A DNA stretch of 64,000 bases from Oceanobacillus limi (GCF_900111445.1 NZ_FOHE01000003.1:241740-305739), one strand, 5' to 3'. Shown: positions 18,387 to 28,199, counted from the first letter of the stretch. The notes: generated by a model not told the origin, from the sequence alone. Program-made: numbers and translations.

Positions 18387-19796
18387 TTATTTTGTAGGTT
18401 TTATTTTATAGTTTTGGTATAGGTCGCTAGCTATTGTGCTTGGGTTTCCAAAGAAGTAACGCTCGTACTGCGTTTGTCTCGTTGCGAATGGGCTCATGGT
18501 TAAATCCCATGCTAGTCGAAAAAGCTTGATACGATCTTTTGCGTTATGTTTTGCACTTTGTAAATACTGGTCTAGATCTGTACGTATTTCGGATGAAAAA
18601 TCTTCCTCAGTAGGTATGGTTACCATCCCACTTGCTCCAAGTAACTGAACAATTTCAATTAGCTTTGGATATACTTTTGGAAAGGTGCTGCTAGCAACTT
18701 GTAATGGAGCTAATTCAGGACTCATTAGGCCAAATTTATCTATTTTTGCATTTGTTTCTGCCTTTATAAGTAAGGATTTTAAGGTTTCAAGGGCAATAAT
18801 AATCTCCGCCATTTTTTCTTGAACATGTGCATACCCACCAATGTCAATTGTCTGGACAATTCCTTCCGCTACACCTGCAACAAACTCTAATTTTACTATT
18901 TGTCTATTTAAAACTTGATGTAGGGCAAATGGTCGGAACGCGCTCTCTCTTAAGAAACGGTTGGTTATTTGTATATTATTATAAAAAAATACTCGCTCCC
19001 AAGGTACTGTGACATTGTCAAATACTACAATGGTGTCCATTTCTTCAAAACGTGAACTTAACGGATGATTGTAAGAATTAGAACCAAAGGTAAAAGACTC
19101 TCTACAAATGAAGCGTAGACCTTTTGTGTCACTAGGAATGGAAAAAGCAAAAGCATGACTGGGATCATTAATTCCACCAGGAGATAAAACAAGGATCTCA
19201 TCTGTCATTCCACCTTGAGTGGCAAGAAGCCGTGCTCCTTTTATAACAATCCCTTCCATTGTTTCTTCTATTATTCTTGCTGCTATTGGTTCATTGGAGT
19301 CCTCTAAATAAAACGGGGAGCGATTAACTTGTGGGTTAATAAAAGTATGTGTAAATGATAGGTCTTGTTCCTGGGCTTGTTCATAAAATTGAACCAAGTG
19401 TTTTGGAAAGCAGTTTTCTTCTCCTTCTAGTAGACTTGCTGAAGCGGCTAATGCCATAAGTACAGTATTCATATAATCAGGACTTCTACCAAGCATACCG
19501 TGAGATGATTTCGCCCATTCCTTCATCATTTCACTTCGATGATGCAGGTCTGTTTTAGTAGTCGGTTTTTGGTAAGACCTTCCTACTCGATCACCAGTTT
19601 TAGGAGAGGGGTATGTCATAAATTCCATTGTGCTGGGTTGAAGTTGCATATCATAAAGTGCAGATTGACTTTGGATCGTCCCTTGATAAACAGGGTGTTC
19701 AGAAATCTTACCAGTTATTTTTTCTCCTTTATACCAAATTTCTGTCTTCATGGTATCTATCCGTTCAATATACTCTTTGCCCGTAATAGCAGGCAT
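18387..19796 (-). CDS. 4-hydroxyphenylacetate 3-hydroxylase (HpaB) family flavin monooxygenase
   Basis: A 469-residue protein matching the HpaB large component. Visible family features are the N-terminal TGKEYIERI, the central TFINPQVNRS and DEILVLSPGG segments, the flavin-site FDNVTVPWERVFFY, and the C-terminal RTDLDQYL and RIKLFRLAWDLTMSPFATRQ regions. It uses FADH2 from a separate reductase to hydroxylate phenols. No HpaC reductase or ring-cleavage genes are nearby, so the substrate is open. The ATG at 19796 has AGGGGTGG upstream; a TTG 18 bases earlier is less likely. Confidence 0.87.
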   Translation of the reverse strand: MPAITGKEYIERIDTMKTEIWYKGEKITGKISEHPVYQGTIQSQSALYDMQLQPSTMEFMTYPSPKTGDRVGRSYQKPTTKTDLHHRSEMMKEWAKSSHGMLGRSPDYMNTVLMALAASASLLEGEENCFPKHLVQFYEQAQEQDLSFTHTFINPQVNRSPFYLEDSNEPIAARIIEETMEGIVIKGARLLATQGGMTDEILVLSPGGINDPSHAFAFSIPSDTKGLRFICRESFTFGSNSYNHPLSSRFEEMDTIVVFDNVTVPWERVFFYNNIQITNRFLRESAFRPFALHQVLNRQIVKLEFVAGVAEGIVQTIDIGGYAHVQEKMAEIIIALETLKSLLIKAETNAKIDKFGLMSPELAPLQVASSTFPKVYPKLIEIVQLLGASGMVTIPTEEDFSSEIRTDLDQYLQSAKHNAKDRIKLFRLAWDLTMSPFATRQTQYERYFFGNPSTIASDLYQNYKIKPTK

Positions 19797-19879
19797 AGCA
19801 TCCACCCCTAACAAAAAAATTCAAAACCTTATACCCTAATATATTTCGCCCACAAAAAAAATGTTCCTAATCTCTAATC

Positions 19880-19892
19880 GGTGCCAGGCACC
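19880..19892. repeat. REP-like half unit
   Basis: GGTGCCAGGCACC followed by GACAAATTTCGACAA, but the second 13-base arm is missing; a decayed or partial copy upstream of the HpaB-type gene. Confidence 0.75.
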
Positions 19893-20028
19893 GACAAATT
19901 TCGACAATACTCGGGAGGTGACAGAGGCCTGTCGAAAGTGGTACATTAGTAACATGAGTTTTCGTAGAAGGACGGCTCGTCGATTTGGTTGTCGAATTAT
20001 TTTAGGTTAAATGATTGGAGATTTTGTC

Positions 20029-20892
20029 ATGTATCAGATTGAAACGTTTGAAGAACATTCTTTTACGATGTACCAGCTAAGCAATGCAGATTCGAGTGCG
20101 TGGATAACGATCTGTCCGGAGCGTGGTGGAATAATTACTTCGTTTGGTGTAGAAGGAAAAGAACAGCTTTACTTAAATGAAGATACTTTTTATGATCGTA
20201 GTAAAAATATTCGTGGTGGAATGCCCATTCTGTTCCCTATATCCGGTCAACTGAAACAAGGGAAGTATGAGTGGGATGGGAAAACATATCAAATGCCTAA
20301 TCATGGATTAGCAAGAATTCATCCTTGGGAAGTAGTTAACATGCATCATGATGATGATTATGCTTCTATAACTCTCCGTTTTGTAAGTAGTATTAGTACA
20401 AAAGCCATTTATCCATTTGACTTTAACGTACAGTTTACATATACAATCCGAAAAAACGATTTGTTAATTGAGCAAAGCTATCTAAATTTATCAGATGCTG
20501 CAATGCCTATATCAGCAGGGTTGCACCCGTATTTTAAAACAGATAATAAAAATATTGCCTTACAAACAGATGCTACGAAAATGTTGGATTATAATGATGA
20601 TTCACTAAAAGAATTCTCTGGTGAAGTCAATATGGAAGATCGAAAAGAATCTGTCGTTTTAGTAGATGCAGAGGATCGAAAAGTTGAAATGGATATAGGT
20701 ACTGGACAAGAAGTAGAAATGGAAACAGGATCAGAGTACAAATATACTGTCATCTGGACGGAAAAGAATAAAGAATTTATCTGTGTAGAACCTTGGATGG
20801 CAATGGCTGGAGCCTTTAATACCAAAGAAGAGCTGGTCATGATTAAACCTAAAGAAAACCTAACCACATTTGTCCGTTTCCGCATCAAATAA
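20029..20892 (+). CDS. Aldose 1-epimerase family protein (LacX/YeaD-like)
   Basis: A 287-residue galactose-mutarotase-like protein. Signature parts are GGMPILFPISGQL, NHGLARIHPWEV (with the active-site histidine) and AGLHPYF. This subgroup includes glucose-6-phosphate 1-epimerase-like and LacX proteins, so it may act on a sugar phosphate. It differs from the classical GalM at 45069. The ATG at 20029 has TGGAG 8 bases upstream; an ATG at 20011 lacks a site. Single-gene unit. Confidence 0.82.
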   Translation: MYQIETFEEHSFTMYQLSNADSSAWITICPERGGIITSFGVEGKEQLYLNEDTFYDRSKNIRGGMPILFPISGQLKQGKYEWDGKTYQMPNHGLARIHPWEVVNMHHDDDYASITLRFVSSISTKAIYPFDFNVQFTYTIRKNDLLIEQSYLNLSDAAMPISAGLHPYFKTDNKNIALQTDATKMLDYNDDSLKEFSGEVNMEDRKESVVLVDAEDRKVEMDIGTGQEVEMETGSEYKYTVIWTEKNKEFICVEPWMAMAGAFNTKEELVMIKPKENLTTFVRFRIK

Positions 20893-20894
20893 TA

Positions 20895-20907
20895 GGTGCC
20901 AGGCACC
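20895..20907. repeat. REP-like single palindrome
   Basis: GGTGCCAGGCACC two bases after the aldose epimerase stop codon. Confidence 0.8.
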
Positions 20908-21214
20908 TGCTGGGAATGTTGAATTAATGTAAGCTGTTCATATGCTGAGGATGTTATTTTATATCACCCTATGGCATTGACAGCTTTTTTATTTGTGGAA
21001 ATTTAAGTGATTGTAACTTTGACAAAAAAATCGAGGGGTGCCAGGCACCGATCAGGCACCGATTAAGCTCCATTGCGAATAGATTCGAAAAGTAGGTTTG
21101 ATATTTCTCTTGAAAGGGTATACACTATTAATTGGAGGTGAATGGTATGGGGTAAAGATCTTAAAATATTATTGTAAGAAAACTGAATAATAAAAAAACT
21201 CACTGGAGGTAAAC
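20908..21214 (+). other. Intergenic leader of the BCCT gene with REP fragments and a possible promoter
   Basis: Holds a REP-like unit at 21037-21060 and a possible promoter (TTGATA at 21098, TACACT at 21121, 17-base spacer). A tiny two-codon reading frame with a good ribosome site at 21147 is probably meaningless. No other gene seen. Confidence 0.4.
21037..21060. repeat. REP-like unit with extra half arm
   Basis: GGTGCCAGGCACC followed by GATCAGGCACC, an additional right-hand half. The copy looks rearranged. Confidence 0.72.
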
Positions 21215-22708
21215 ATGAAGAAAGTTTCAAGTGTATTCTATATTACGATTGCATTAGTTATCGTAGCAGTAATAATTGGGGCAATGTTCCCTGAATTATC
21301 TGAGGAAGTAACCACCAATGTTAATGCATTCTTATCGACATCCTTTGGCTGGTATTACATGTGGGTAATGAGTTTTTTGATCATAATTTCCATTTTCATT
21401 ATATTTAGCCCATACGGAAAGATCAAACTTGGTAAGAAAGAAGATAAACCTGATTTTTCTACTCCTTCATGGATAGCCATGCTATTCTCGGCAGGGTTAG
21501 GTATTGGGCTGGTATTCTACGGTTCAGCTGAACCACTATTCCACGCGTTTTATGATGCTCCTTTATCTGAAGTAGGTTCTGATCAAGCATTTAAAGAAGG
21601 ACTTGCTGTCACGTATTTTCACTGGGGAATCCACGGTTGGGCAATGTATGGCATTGTCGCTCTCGTATTAGCATTTTTCCAATTTCGTAAAGATGAACCT
21701 GGATTGATTTCCGCAACATTAAAACCGCTTTTTGGTGATAAAATGTTAGGTCCGTGGGGAAAATTGATTGATGTACTAGCTGCCTTTGCAACGATTTTTG
21801 GAGTTGCTACATCGCTCGGTTTTGGTGCTGCGCAAATTAATGGAGGTCTTTCTCACTTATTTGGGATTGAAGTAAGTTTCACCTCACAATTTATCATTGT
21901 ATTAATTGTAACGGTGTTGTTTTTAATTTCAGCTTGGTCTGGTATTAGTAAAGGAATAAAATATTTGTCAAATGCAAATATCGTAATAGCTGCTTTACTG
22001 TTTTTTGGAGTAGTTATTGTAGGACCAACCTTGCTTATTTTAAATATGTTTACGGAAACATTTGGCATGTACATGCAAAACATTATTCAATGGAGTTTTC
22101 GCACTGCCTCGCTGGAAGGAGATAACCGGGCATGGTTAGATGGTTGGACGATCTTCTATTGGGCTTGGTGGATTGCTTGGGCTCCGTTTGTAGGAATGTT
22201 TATTGCCCGCGTTTCTCGTGGACGTACAATTCGTCAGTTTATGATTGGAGTTATGCTTGTACCAACCTTTATTATAGGGATTTGGTTTGCCACATTTGGT
22301 ACAACTGCAGGTTTCGTACAGACAAGTGGCATAGATTTAACTCAATATGCTACAGAAATGGTACTATTTAATATGTTTGATCAGTTACCATTGTCATTAA
22401 TTCTGTCCATTCTAGCAATATTGTTGATCTTTTCGTTCTTTATTACATCAGCGGATTCGGCGACATTCGTACTAGGAATTCAATCAACGCATGGTTCTCT
22501 AAGCCCGCCAAACACAGTGAAAATCTTATGGGGGTTAGCACAATCTGCAGTTGCATTAGTACTACTATACGTAGGTGGACTAACTGCACTTCAGAATACC
22601 ATTATAGCAGCCGCATTCCCATTCTCGTTCATCATGATTTTGATGGTGATATCACTATTAAAAGCACTTCGAAAAGAAATGAGAATCATTTCCGGTAGAA
22701 CCAAGTAA
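21215..22708 (+). CDS. BCCT family transporter, probable glycine betaine uptake (OpuD-like)
   Basis: A 497-residue membrane protein with twelve predicted helices. Family signatures are the glycine-rich FSAGLGIGLVFYGSAEP (about residues 91-107) and the helix-8 region WAWWIAWAPFVGMFIARVSRG (about 314-334, the betaine-binding tryptophan box). It imports a trimethylammonium osmolyte with sodium, fitting a salt-tolerant host. The ATG follows ACTGGAGGT. It stands alone, ended by a REP-like hairpin. Betaine, carnitine or choline cannot be told apart by eye. Confidence 0.88.
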   Translation: MKKVSSVFYITIALVIVAVIIGAMFPELSEEVTTNVNAFLSTSFGWYYMWVMSFLIIISIFIIFSPYGKIKLGKKEDKPDFSTPSWIAMLFSAGLGIGLVFYGSAEPLFHAFYDAPLSEVGSDQAFKEGLAVTYFHWGIHGWAMYGIVALVLAFFQFRKDEPGLISATLKPLFGDKMLGPWGKLIDVLAAFATIFGVATSLGFGAAQINGGLSHLFGIEVSFTSQFIIVLIVTVLFLISAWSGISKGIKYLSNANIVIAALLFFGVVIVGPTLLILNMFTETFGMYMQNIIQWSFRTASLEGDNRAWLDGWTIFYWAWWIAWAPFVGMFIARVSRGRTIRQFMIGVMLVPTFIIGIWFATFGTTAGFVQTSGIDLTQYATEMVLFNMFDQLPLSLILSILAILLIFSFFITSADSATFVLGIQSTHGSLSPPNTVKILWGLAQSAVALVLLYVGGLTALQNTIIAAAFPFSFIMILMVISLLKALRKEMRIISGRTK

Positions 22709-22714
22709 AAAGTA

Positions 22715-22755
22715 GGTGCCAGGCACTGGTCGAATTTCGACCAGTGCCTGGCACC
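22715..22755. repeat. REP-like full hairpin
   Basis: Perfect arms with inner TGGTCGA/TCGACCA; the inner stem differs from most copies but remains paired. It lies 6 bases after the BCCT gene. Confidence 0.87.
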
Positions 22756-22817
22756 GATTCTAGTATTAAAGGTTTTAGCATAGAGATAAATAAAAGAGTT
22801 AAATGAGGGGGAAAAGA

Positions 22818-22958
22818 ATGGATTCACTCGTTTTAATTATTCTTGCTCTTATATTATTAATCATAGGGCTGAAAGTCGCTAAAAAGATAATCAAGATTAT
22901 TCTTTTTTTAGCTGTAATTGGAGTCGCTTTTTATTTACTACAAGATTTTCTGATGTAA
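22818..22958 (+). CDS. Small hydrophobic membrane protein, 46 residues
   Basis: ATG at 22818 with GAGGGGG 6 bases upstream. The product (starting MDSLVLIILALILLIIG) has two hydrophobic segments joined by KVAKKIIK, giving a likely two-helix membrane hairpin, and ends with a stop at 22956. No family recognised. The good ribosome site, the membrane pattern and the terminator about 90 bases on support a real gene. Confidence 0.6.
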   Translation: MDSLVLIILALILLIIGLKVAKKIIKIILFLAVIGVAFYLLQDFLM

Positions 22959-23046
22959 CATGATCTTGCATTGAGAATTTTAGTCTTATAGGAATATTCA
23001 CTAAACATTTCCCGGGAAATATGTCGAATCAGAATACCTTTAAGAG

Positions 23047-23073
23047 AGACAATCATCATGGTTGTCTTTTTTT
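23047..23073 (+). terminator. Terminator after the small membrane protein gene
   Basis: AGACAATC/GGTTGTCT stem (with a G-T pair) and a run of seven T. Confidence 0.75.
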
Positions 23074-23084
23074 ATGTGGCAGGC

Positions 23085-23265
23085 TGACAAAAACAAAAAC
23101 GCGACGTGCTGTCGCTACTAGCGCTTCCTGTGCTTCGTAAGACCTTTAATTTAAACCGATGAAGTACAACCAAGGAGATTAAGTGGGGGAACACCCAAAA
23201 GTTACATGTCCAATTCGTTCATCTTACAAACATTGGGGGAAACCTTTACTAATTGAAGTTTCACT
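23085..23265. repeat. Second dispersed repeat (family B), longest copy
   Basis: Contains GCGACGTGCTGTCGC, then CTGTGCTTCGTAAG, GTGGGGGAACACCC, TTACATGTCC and AATTCGTTCATCTTACAA. The same ordered blocks appear near 12580-12750, and the last block near 60310-60360. No open frame of note; may be a mobile non-coding element or structured RNA. Confidence 0.55.
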
Positions 23266-23336
23266 TTATGAGATTATGAGAAATTTGTGCTTCCAATTAA
23301 CATCATTTTTAAAAAATGAATGAGCCTACAGTTGGT

Positions 23337-23387
23337 TACTAACCTCTTTTTTTGGAAATAATGTCTAGTAAAACAAGGAGGTTAGTA
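23337..23387 (+). promoter_or_regulatory. Hairpin hiding the ribosome site of the LCP-like gene
   Basis: TACTAACCTC at 23337 is perfectly complementary to GAGGTTAGTA at 23378-23387. The right arm contains most of the AGGAGG ribosome site of the gene starting at 23389, so a 10-pair stem with a 31-base loop could block translation. Confidence 0.5.
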
Positions 23388-23388
23388 G

Positions 23389-24246
23389 ATGACTAGGATG
23401 GAAAGACGTCGGAAGCGAGCCAAGCGAAAGGCATTAACAATTATTAGTCTATTATTTTTAGGTGTTATGTCATGGATGATGATATTTTCAAACACAAATA
23501 ATACGACGCAATCAATTGATGCTGACTCCAAATCAGAAAAAGTCAGCGAGAAACTATTGCAGCAGACAGAGAAAATTAATCCTTTCGCTAGCCAAGAAAC
23601 AGAAGAAAATAAAAATTACACAGATGAAGAAGAAGAAGAAAAGAAAACAAAAGTCCTTGTTCTTACGAATGATAATGTTTCAGATACAAACCAAGGGGTG
23701 GTTTTATCTCTAGGGGAAGAAACGAATCACGTAGAGTTGATGGAATTGTCAAATTTAGATCTAGGTGATGTCATGGATAGTGGAAATGAAACAAAAATAG
23801 ATGCCATAATGAGTCATATTGAGAATAGTTTAGGAATAACTTTAGACCATTTTATCCAAATGGACACTAGTATCCTACCTGATATTGTTGATGCTTTAGG
23901 AGGGATTACCGTTACGAATCAGATTGAGTGGGTTGATGAAGGATTCTATCAAGAAGGATATCGATATGCAAAAGGCAAGCTGGAGCTTGATGGAGATAAA
24001 ACAAGGGGATATTTATTTATGCAGGACCAAGATCCAAATGGAGAAATTGGACAGATGAACAGACAAATGCAAGTAACGGAAGCGATAATGGAGAAATTGA
24101 CGAGTTCATTCTCAATTGGTACAGCAACGAATTTGTGGAGTGTAATGCATAATAACGTTGAAACAAGTTTAAACTTGCCGGAAATGATTGATATTTTAAT
24201 GGCTTATGGGAAGATGGATAGTCTACCTGTGAGTGGAGAAGAATAA
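23389..24246 (+). CDS. Divergent LytR-CpsA-Psr (LCP) family protein
   Basis: A 285-residue protein: basic N-terminus, one membrane helix (about residues 15-32), acidic linker, then an exported domain. The second half of the LCP domain is recognisable: LDHFIQMDTSILPDIVDALGGITV and the LDGDKTRGYLFMQDQDPN...GQMNRQMQVTEAIMEKL block. The first half is unusual: the normal NILLLGTDxR/RSDTMM stretch is replaced by KVLVLTNDN and GVVLSLGEE, so key phosphate-binding arginine and aspartate residues seem to be missing. LCP enzymes attach teichoic acids to peptidoglycan. This one may be inactive or act as a regulator. Translation may be controlled by the hairpin just upstream. Confidence 0.72.
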   Translation: MTRMERRRKRAKRKALTIISLLFLGVMSWMMIFSNTNNTTQSIDADSKSEKVSEKLLQQTEKINPFASQETEENKNYTDEEEEEKKTKVLVLTNDNVSDTNQGVVLSLGEETNHVELMELSNLDLGDVMDSGNETKIDAIMSHIENSLGITLDHFIQMDTSILPDIVDALGGITVTNQIEWVDEGFYQEGYRYAKGKLELDGDKTRGYLFMQDQDPNGEIGQMNRQMQVTEAIMEKLTSSFSIGTATNLWSVMHNNVETSLNLPEMIDILMAYGKMDSLPVSGEE

Positions 24247-24287
24247 AATTATTTAAAGGGAGTAATATGGAATATTATTAGCTTAGG

Positions 24288-24322
24288 AGAGTAGGGAGTT
24301 TTATGTAAACCTACTCTTTTTT
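24288..24322 (+). terminator. Terminator after the LCP-like gene
   Basis: AGAGTAGG/CCTACTCT stem and a T run. Confidence 0.8.
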
Positions 24323-24487
24323 ATTATTCATCTATCTTTTATTTATCCCGCATATAACTAGTTGTATGGCCCCACTAATTTCAGTTCACTTTTTCACATG
24401 AAATTTAGGACTAGATAAAATGTGAGTTCTGACCTACTATGAAATTATAAGTTTTTTATTAAGTACGAGTTAAAGAAGGTGTACGAA

Positions 24488-25207
24488 ATGAAAGTTTCCT
24501 TATTCATAACGTGTTTATGTGATATTTTTTCCACAAATGTAGGAAAAGACACGGTTGAATTATTAGAACGAGTCGGATGTGAGGTTGATTTTCCAGAATT
24601 ACAAACGTGTTGTGGGCAGCCTGCCTATAATAGTGGTTACTTAACCGAATCCAAGCAAGCGATGAAACAAATGATACGTGCGTTTAAGGATTCGGAATAT
24701 GTCGTTGGCCCATCTGGATCTTGTGTAGGAATGCTAAAGGAATATCCAGAAATATTTACTGGTGATCCTAAGTGGGAAGAAGAAGCCAAGGCATTAGCAG
24801 CCAAATCTTTTGAAGTAACACAATTCCTTGTGGATGTGTTAGGGATGACTGATGTTGGATCCACATTTCGCGGGAAAGTGACGTATCATCCGTCCTGCCA
24901 CATGACACGTATTTTGGGAGTCAAAGATGCTCCGAAAACGTTATTGCAACATGTGGATGGCGTGGAGTTAGTCGAATTACCAATTGGAGAGGATTGCTGT
25001 GGATTTGGGGGAACTTTTTCCGTGAAAAATGCAGCAATATCCGAACAGATGGTTCAGGAGAAATCCGAACATATTACGGAAACAGGCGCAGAATATTTAG
25101 TAGGTGGTGACATGGGCTGTTTACTAAATATCGGTGGCAGAATGGCTCGGGAAGGTAAAAACGTCCAGGTAATGCACATTGCGGAGATACTAAACTACCA
25201 AAAATAG
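24488..25207 (+). CDS. lutA: L-lactate utilisation protein, CCG-domain Fe-S subunit
   Basis: A 239-residue LutA. Two cysteine-rich CCG domains are visible: [12 protein letters not shown] with the N-terminal FITCLCD, and [13 protein letters not shown] with HPSCHMTR. With LutB and LutC it forms the cytoplasmic L-lactate oxidation complex found in Bacillus in place of a flavin lactate dehydrogenase. The ATG at 24488 with AGAAGGTG upstream is preferred over a GTG at 24479. First gene of lutABC. Confidence 0.93.
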   Translation: MKVSLFITCLCDIFSTNVGKDTVELLERVGCEVDFPELQTCCGQPAYNSGYLTESKQAMKQMIRAFKDSEYVVGPSGSCVGMLKEYPEIFTGDPKWEEEAKALAAKSFEVTQFLVDVLGMTDVGSTFRGKVTYHPSCHMTRILGVKDAPKTLLQHVDGVELVELPIGEDCCGFGGTFSVKNAAISEQMVQEKSEHITETGAEYLVGGDMGCLLNIGGRMAREGKNVQVMHIAEILNYQK

Positions 25208-25224
25208 AATGGAGGTAGAAGAAG

Positions 25225-26652
25225 ATGAGTGTGAAGATCGGAAATGCTCCATTTCATAACCGTGTTCAAGACGGGATCGAAAATGATTTTATGCGAAAGG
25301 CAGTATCCTCTGCTCAAGGTCGTTTTCGAAGCGGTAGGAGGAATGCAGCAGAGGAACTGGGAGATTGGGAAGATTGGCGTACATTAGGAGAAGAAATTCG
25401 CAGTCATACATTAGAAAATATCGATTTTTACCTGGAAAAGTTGAGTGATGCGGTTTCTAATCGTGGAGGAAATGTATATTTTGCCCAAACAGCAGAAGAA
25501 GCCAACCAATATATTCAAGATATTGTGAAGAGAAAAGAAGCCAAAAAAATTGTAAAGTCCAAATCAATGGTTACCGAAGAAATAGGCTTAAATGCTGCGC
25601 TTGAAGAAGTTGGGGGAGAAGTAGTGGAGACGGATTTGGGAGAGTGGATTCTACAACTGGATGAAGATCCCCCGTCACATATTGTTACACCGGCTCTTCA
25701 TAAAGATAAAGGACAGATACGTGAAACCTTTTCCAAGAAAAAAGGATATGAGAAAACAGATGATCCGGAAGAATTGGCTTTATTTGCCCGCGAACAATTA
25801 AGGGAAGATTTTTTATCAGCGGATGTTGGAATTACTGGTTGTAATTTTGCTGTAGCTGAATCCGGGGCAATTACGCTTGTAACGAATGAAGGAAATGCTC
25901 GGTTAGCAACAGCATTACCGGATACACAAATTTCCGTGATGGGAATGGAGCGACTTGTTCCGACTTGGGAAGACTTGGAAGTAATGGTTAGTTTATTGAC
26001 TCGCGCTGCAGTTGGTCAAAAATTAACGAGCTATGTTACGTCATTAACCGGGACACGATTAGAGGGTGAAGTGGATGGACCAGAGGAATTTCACCTTGTC
26101 ATATTAGATAATGGTCGGTCAAAAATTTTGGGAACAGAATTTCAGGCAGCTTTACACTGTATTCGTTGTGCAGCATGTATTAATGTTTGTCCTGTTTATC
26201 GTCATGTTGGTGGGCATGCATATGGCTCCATTTATCCAGGACCAATTGGAGCAGTTTTAACACCATTATTGGATGGGTATGATGATCATAAAGAGCTTCC
26301 TTATGCATCTTCATTATGTGCTGCCTGTACAGAAGCATGTCCGGTGAAAATTCCGTTACATGAGATGTTGATCCGTCATCGTCAAATTATCGTGGAACGA
26401 GAAAACAAAGCACCTAAAATGGAAAAATTAATGATGAAGGGGTATGCGAAGTGGGCATCAAGTCCTGCTGCATATAAATTAAGCACCAAAGTAGCTAAAC
26501 CTGGTTTAAAACCTTGGACTGAAGAGGAGACGATTTCGAATGGCCCTGGTCCGCTGAAGGGATGGACGAACGCGAGAGATTTTCCTGCCCCTAGTAAGCA
26601 GTCTTTTCGTTCTTGGTATAAAAGTCGCAGGAAACGGGAGGAGTCCGAATGA
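25225..26652 (+). CDS. lutB: L-lactate utilisation protein, [4Fe-4S] ferredoxin-like subunit
   Basis: A 475-residue LutB. The N-terminal LUD domain (about residues 70-300) is followed by two iron-sulphur motifs, [13 protein letters not shown] and [13 protein letters not shown], and a C-terminal extension (DUF3390 region). The start follows GGAGG and is 17 bases after lutA; its end overlaps lutC by 4 bases, indicating coupled translation. Confidence 0.94.
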   Translation: MSVKIGNAPFHNRVQDGIENDFMRKAVSSAQGRFRSGRRNAAEELGDWEDWRTLGEEIRSHTLENIDFYLEKLSDAVSNRGGNVYFAQTAEEANQYIQDIVKRKEAKKIVKSKSMVTEEIGLNAALEEVGGEVVETDLGEWILQLDEDPPSHIVTPALHKDKGQIRETFSKKKGYEKTDDPEELALFAREQLREDFLSADVGITGCNFAVAESGAITLVTNEGNARLATALPDTQISVMGMERLVPTWEDLEVMVSLLTRAAVGQKLTSYVTSLTGTRLEGEVDGPEEFHLVILDNGRSKILGTEFQAALHCIRCAACINVCPVYRHVGGHAYGSIYPGPIGAVLTPLLDGYDDHKELPYASSLCAACTEACPVKIPLHEMLIRHRQIIVERENKAPKMEKLMMKGYAKWASSPAAYKLSTKVAKPGLKPWTEEETISNGPGPLKGWTNARDFPAPSKQSFRSWYKSRRKREESE

Positions 26653-27347
26653 CGATTAAAAAGCGTGAACGTTTTTTGGAGAATCTCGCATCAAACCTTG
26701 GGCGTCCTCGTGTGCAGAAAGTTGAACGTCCGCAATATAGTGTTAGCCCACAACAGAATGTTTATCGCGGTTATTCAATGGATGATTTAATGGATGTGTT
26801 AGAAAAACAATGTAAAGCCATTCATACGGATTTCATAAACACAGATACTACTAATTTAGGAAAGATCCTACTAGACACAATTGAAGGGTATAATGGAAAC
26901 GCCATTATTACAGCAAATGATCCGCGTTTTCAAAAATATGGAATTGAGGATTTGTTTGACAGTCTTCGTCAGGATGGAAAAGAAGTCCATGTTTGGAATT
27001 CAGAAAAAGGAAAAGATAATCAAGTTTTTGCAGAAAGCGCGGATGTTGGGATTACGTTTAGCGATATTACACTAGCTGAATCAGGTACAGTAACATTGTT
27101 TAATGATAAAAATAATGGGCGTTCCATTAGTTTGTTACCGAAAACGTACATTGCTTTAATCCCTAAAGAAACGATTGTTCCAAGGATGACTCAAGCCGCC
27201 CAAATTATTCAGAAGGCATATAAAGAAGGGCATGCGGTACCATCTTGTATTAGTTTTATTACAGGACCAAGTAATAGTGCAGACATCGAAATGAACTTAA
27301 TAGTAGGAGTTCACGGACCAATAAAAGTAACGTATATCGCGTTTTGA
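26649..27347 (+). CDS. lutC: L-lactate utilisation protein, LUD-domain subunit
   Basis: A 232-residue LutC with a single LUD domain, seen in [19 protein letters not shown] and the C-terminal [19 protein letters not shown] and GVHGP segments. The ATG lies within the last codons of lutB after GGGAGGAG. The three-gene order is the standard lut operon. No LutR regulator or lactate permease gene is next to it here. Confidence 0.94.
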   Translation: MTIKKRERFLENLASNLGRPRVQKVERPQYSVSPQQNVYRGYSMDDLMDVLEKQCKAIHTDFINTDTTNLGKILLDTIEGYNGNAIITANDPRFQKYGIEDLFDSLRQDGKEVHVWNSEKGKDNQVFAESADVGITFSDITLAESGTVTLFNDKNNGRSISLLPKTYIALIPKETIVPRMTQAAQIIQKAYKEGHAVPSCISFITGPSNSADIEMNLIVGVHGPIKVTYIAF

Positions 27348-27353
27348 TGAATA

Positions 27354-27394
27354 GGTGCCAGGCACTTGTCGTATATCGACAGGTGCCTGGCACC
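27354..27394. repeat. REP-like full hairpin upstream of the RAYT gene
   Basis: Perfect arms with inner TTGTCGTATATCGACA, 6 bases after lutC. It is followed by two degenerate units, TGCACC and GGCACC within TAAAA spacers. Confidence 0.88.
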
Positions 27395-27604
27395 TAAAAT
27401 TGCACCTAAAATGGCACCTAAAAATAATTGAACGGCCTGAAAAATTAAGATATGAACCTACTTATTATAGTAAAAGCTCTATTTGGTTTTGGATTTAGGT
27501 AGATTGCTTTATCAATGGGCTTCAAAATCTATTTTTAGTGTTTGGACAAGTTTTTCCTATTTGCTTACTATGAAAATGAAGGAAAGAAGGGAGGGAAAAA
27601 ATAA

Positions 27605-28180
27605 ATGCCACGAAAGACACGTGTTTGGGTTCCAGATTACTATTATCATATTGGATGTCGTGGTAATCGGAAGGAGGATCTGTTTAAAGACGACCATGAT
27701 TTTCAACTATTTCTCCAATTGCTTCAGAAAGTTAAAGCAAAAACATCCTTTGAGTTGGCTTCTTACTGCCTCATGTCAAACCACTATCATTTACTTCTAC
27801 GTTCAAAAAAACATCCCATTTCTAAAGTTATGTTTCTACTCAATAAACAGTATGCTGATTACTATAACAAAAAGTACGAATTAACTGGCCATGTATTTGA
27901 AAAAAGATATTTTGATAAGTTAATTGGGGACAGGTATGGGCTACTTCGAATAAGTCAATACATCCATTTGAATCCAGTCGAAGCAGGTTTGGTGAAAGTT
28001 GGACAAAGTTATCCTTGGAGTAGTTACCGGGATTATTTGAATGCAGCTAACTCCCAACTACTAAATACAAAAGTGATATTGGATTGTTTTCCTGGAGGAG
28101 CGATGGAGAAAAGAGAAGGATACAAAAAATTTGTAGAAATGGAAGATCAGCGACTTGAAGTGGAAAGTGTATATGAATGA
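27605..28180 (+). CDS. REP-associated tyrosine transposase (RAYT), IS200-like Y1 family
   Basis: A 191-residue single-strand DNA transposase of the Y1/HUH class. The HUH motif is NHYHLLL (about residues 58-64) after YCLMS. The catalytic tyrosine is expected in the helix RISQYIHLNPVEAGLV (about 118-133), the hallmark of RAYT proteins, followed by YPWSSYRDYL. The start is ATG after GAAGGGAGGG. Unlike an insertion sequence it has no visible terminal ends of its own; instead full REP-like hairpins lie 210 bases upstream and 19 bases downstream. It is therefore the likely enzyme that spreads the GGTGCCAGGCACC repeats, by analogy with TnpA-REP of enterobacteria. Confidence 0.88.
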   Translation: MPRKTRVWVPDYYYHIGCRGNRKEDLFKDDHDFQLFLQLLQKVKAKTSFELASYCLMSNHYHLLLRSKKHPISKVMFLLNKQYADYYNKKYELTGHVFEKRYFDKLIGDRYGLLRISQYIHLNPVEAGLVKVGQSYPWSSYRDYLNAANSQLLNTKVILDCFPGGAMEKREGYKKFVEMEDQRLEVESVYE

Positions 28181-28199
28181 ATGATGTTGGTGCTATGTT

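Noticed and set aside
21147..21155. Two-codon leader peptide before the BCCT gene
   Set aside because: GGAGGTGA followed by ATGGGGTAA is most likely chance; nothing supports translation control.
27605..28180. RAYT gene as an ordinary IS200/IS605 insertion sequence
   Set aside because: No IS200-type ends or TnpB partner are seen, and the C-terminal helix matches RAYT proteins; REP-like hairpins flank it.
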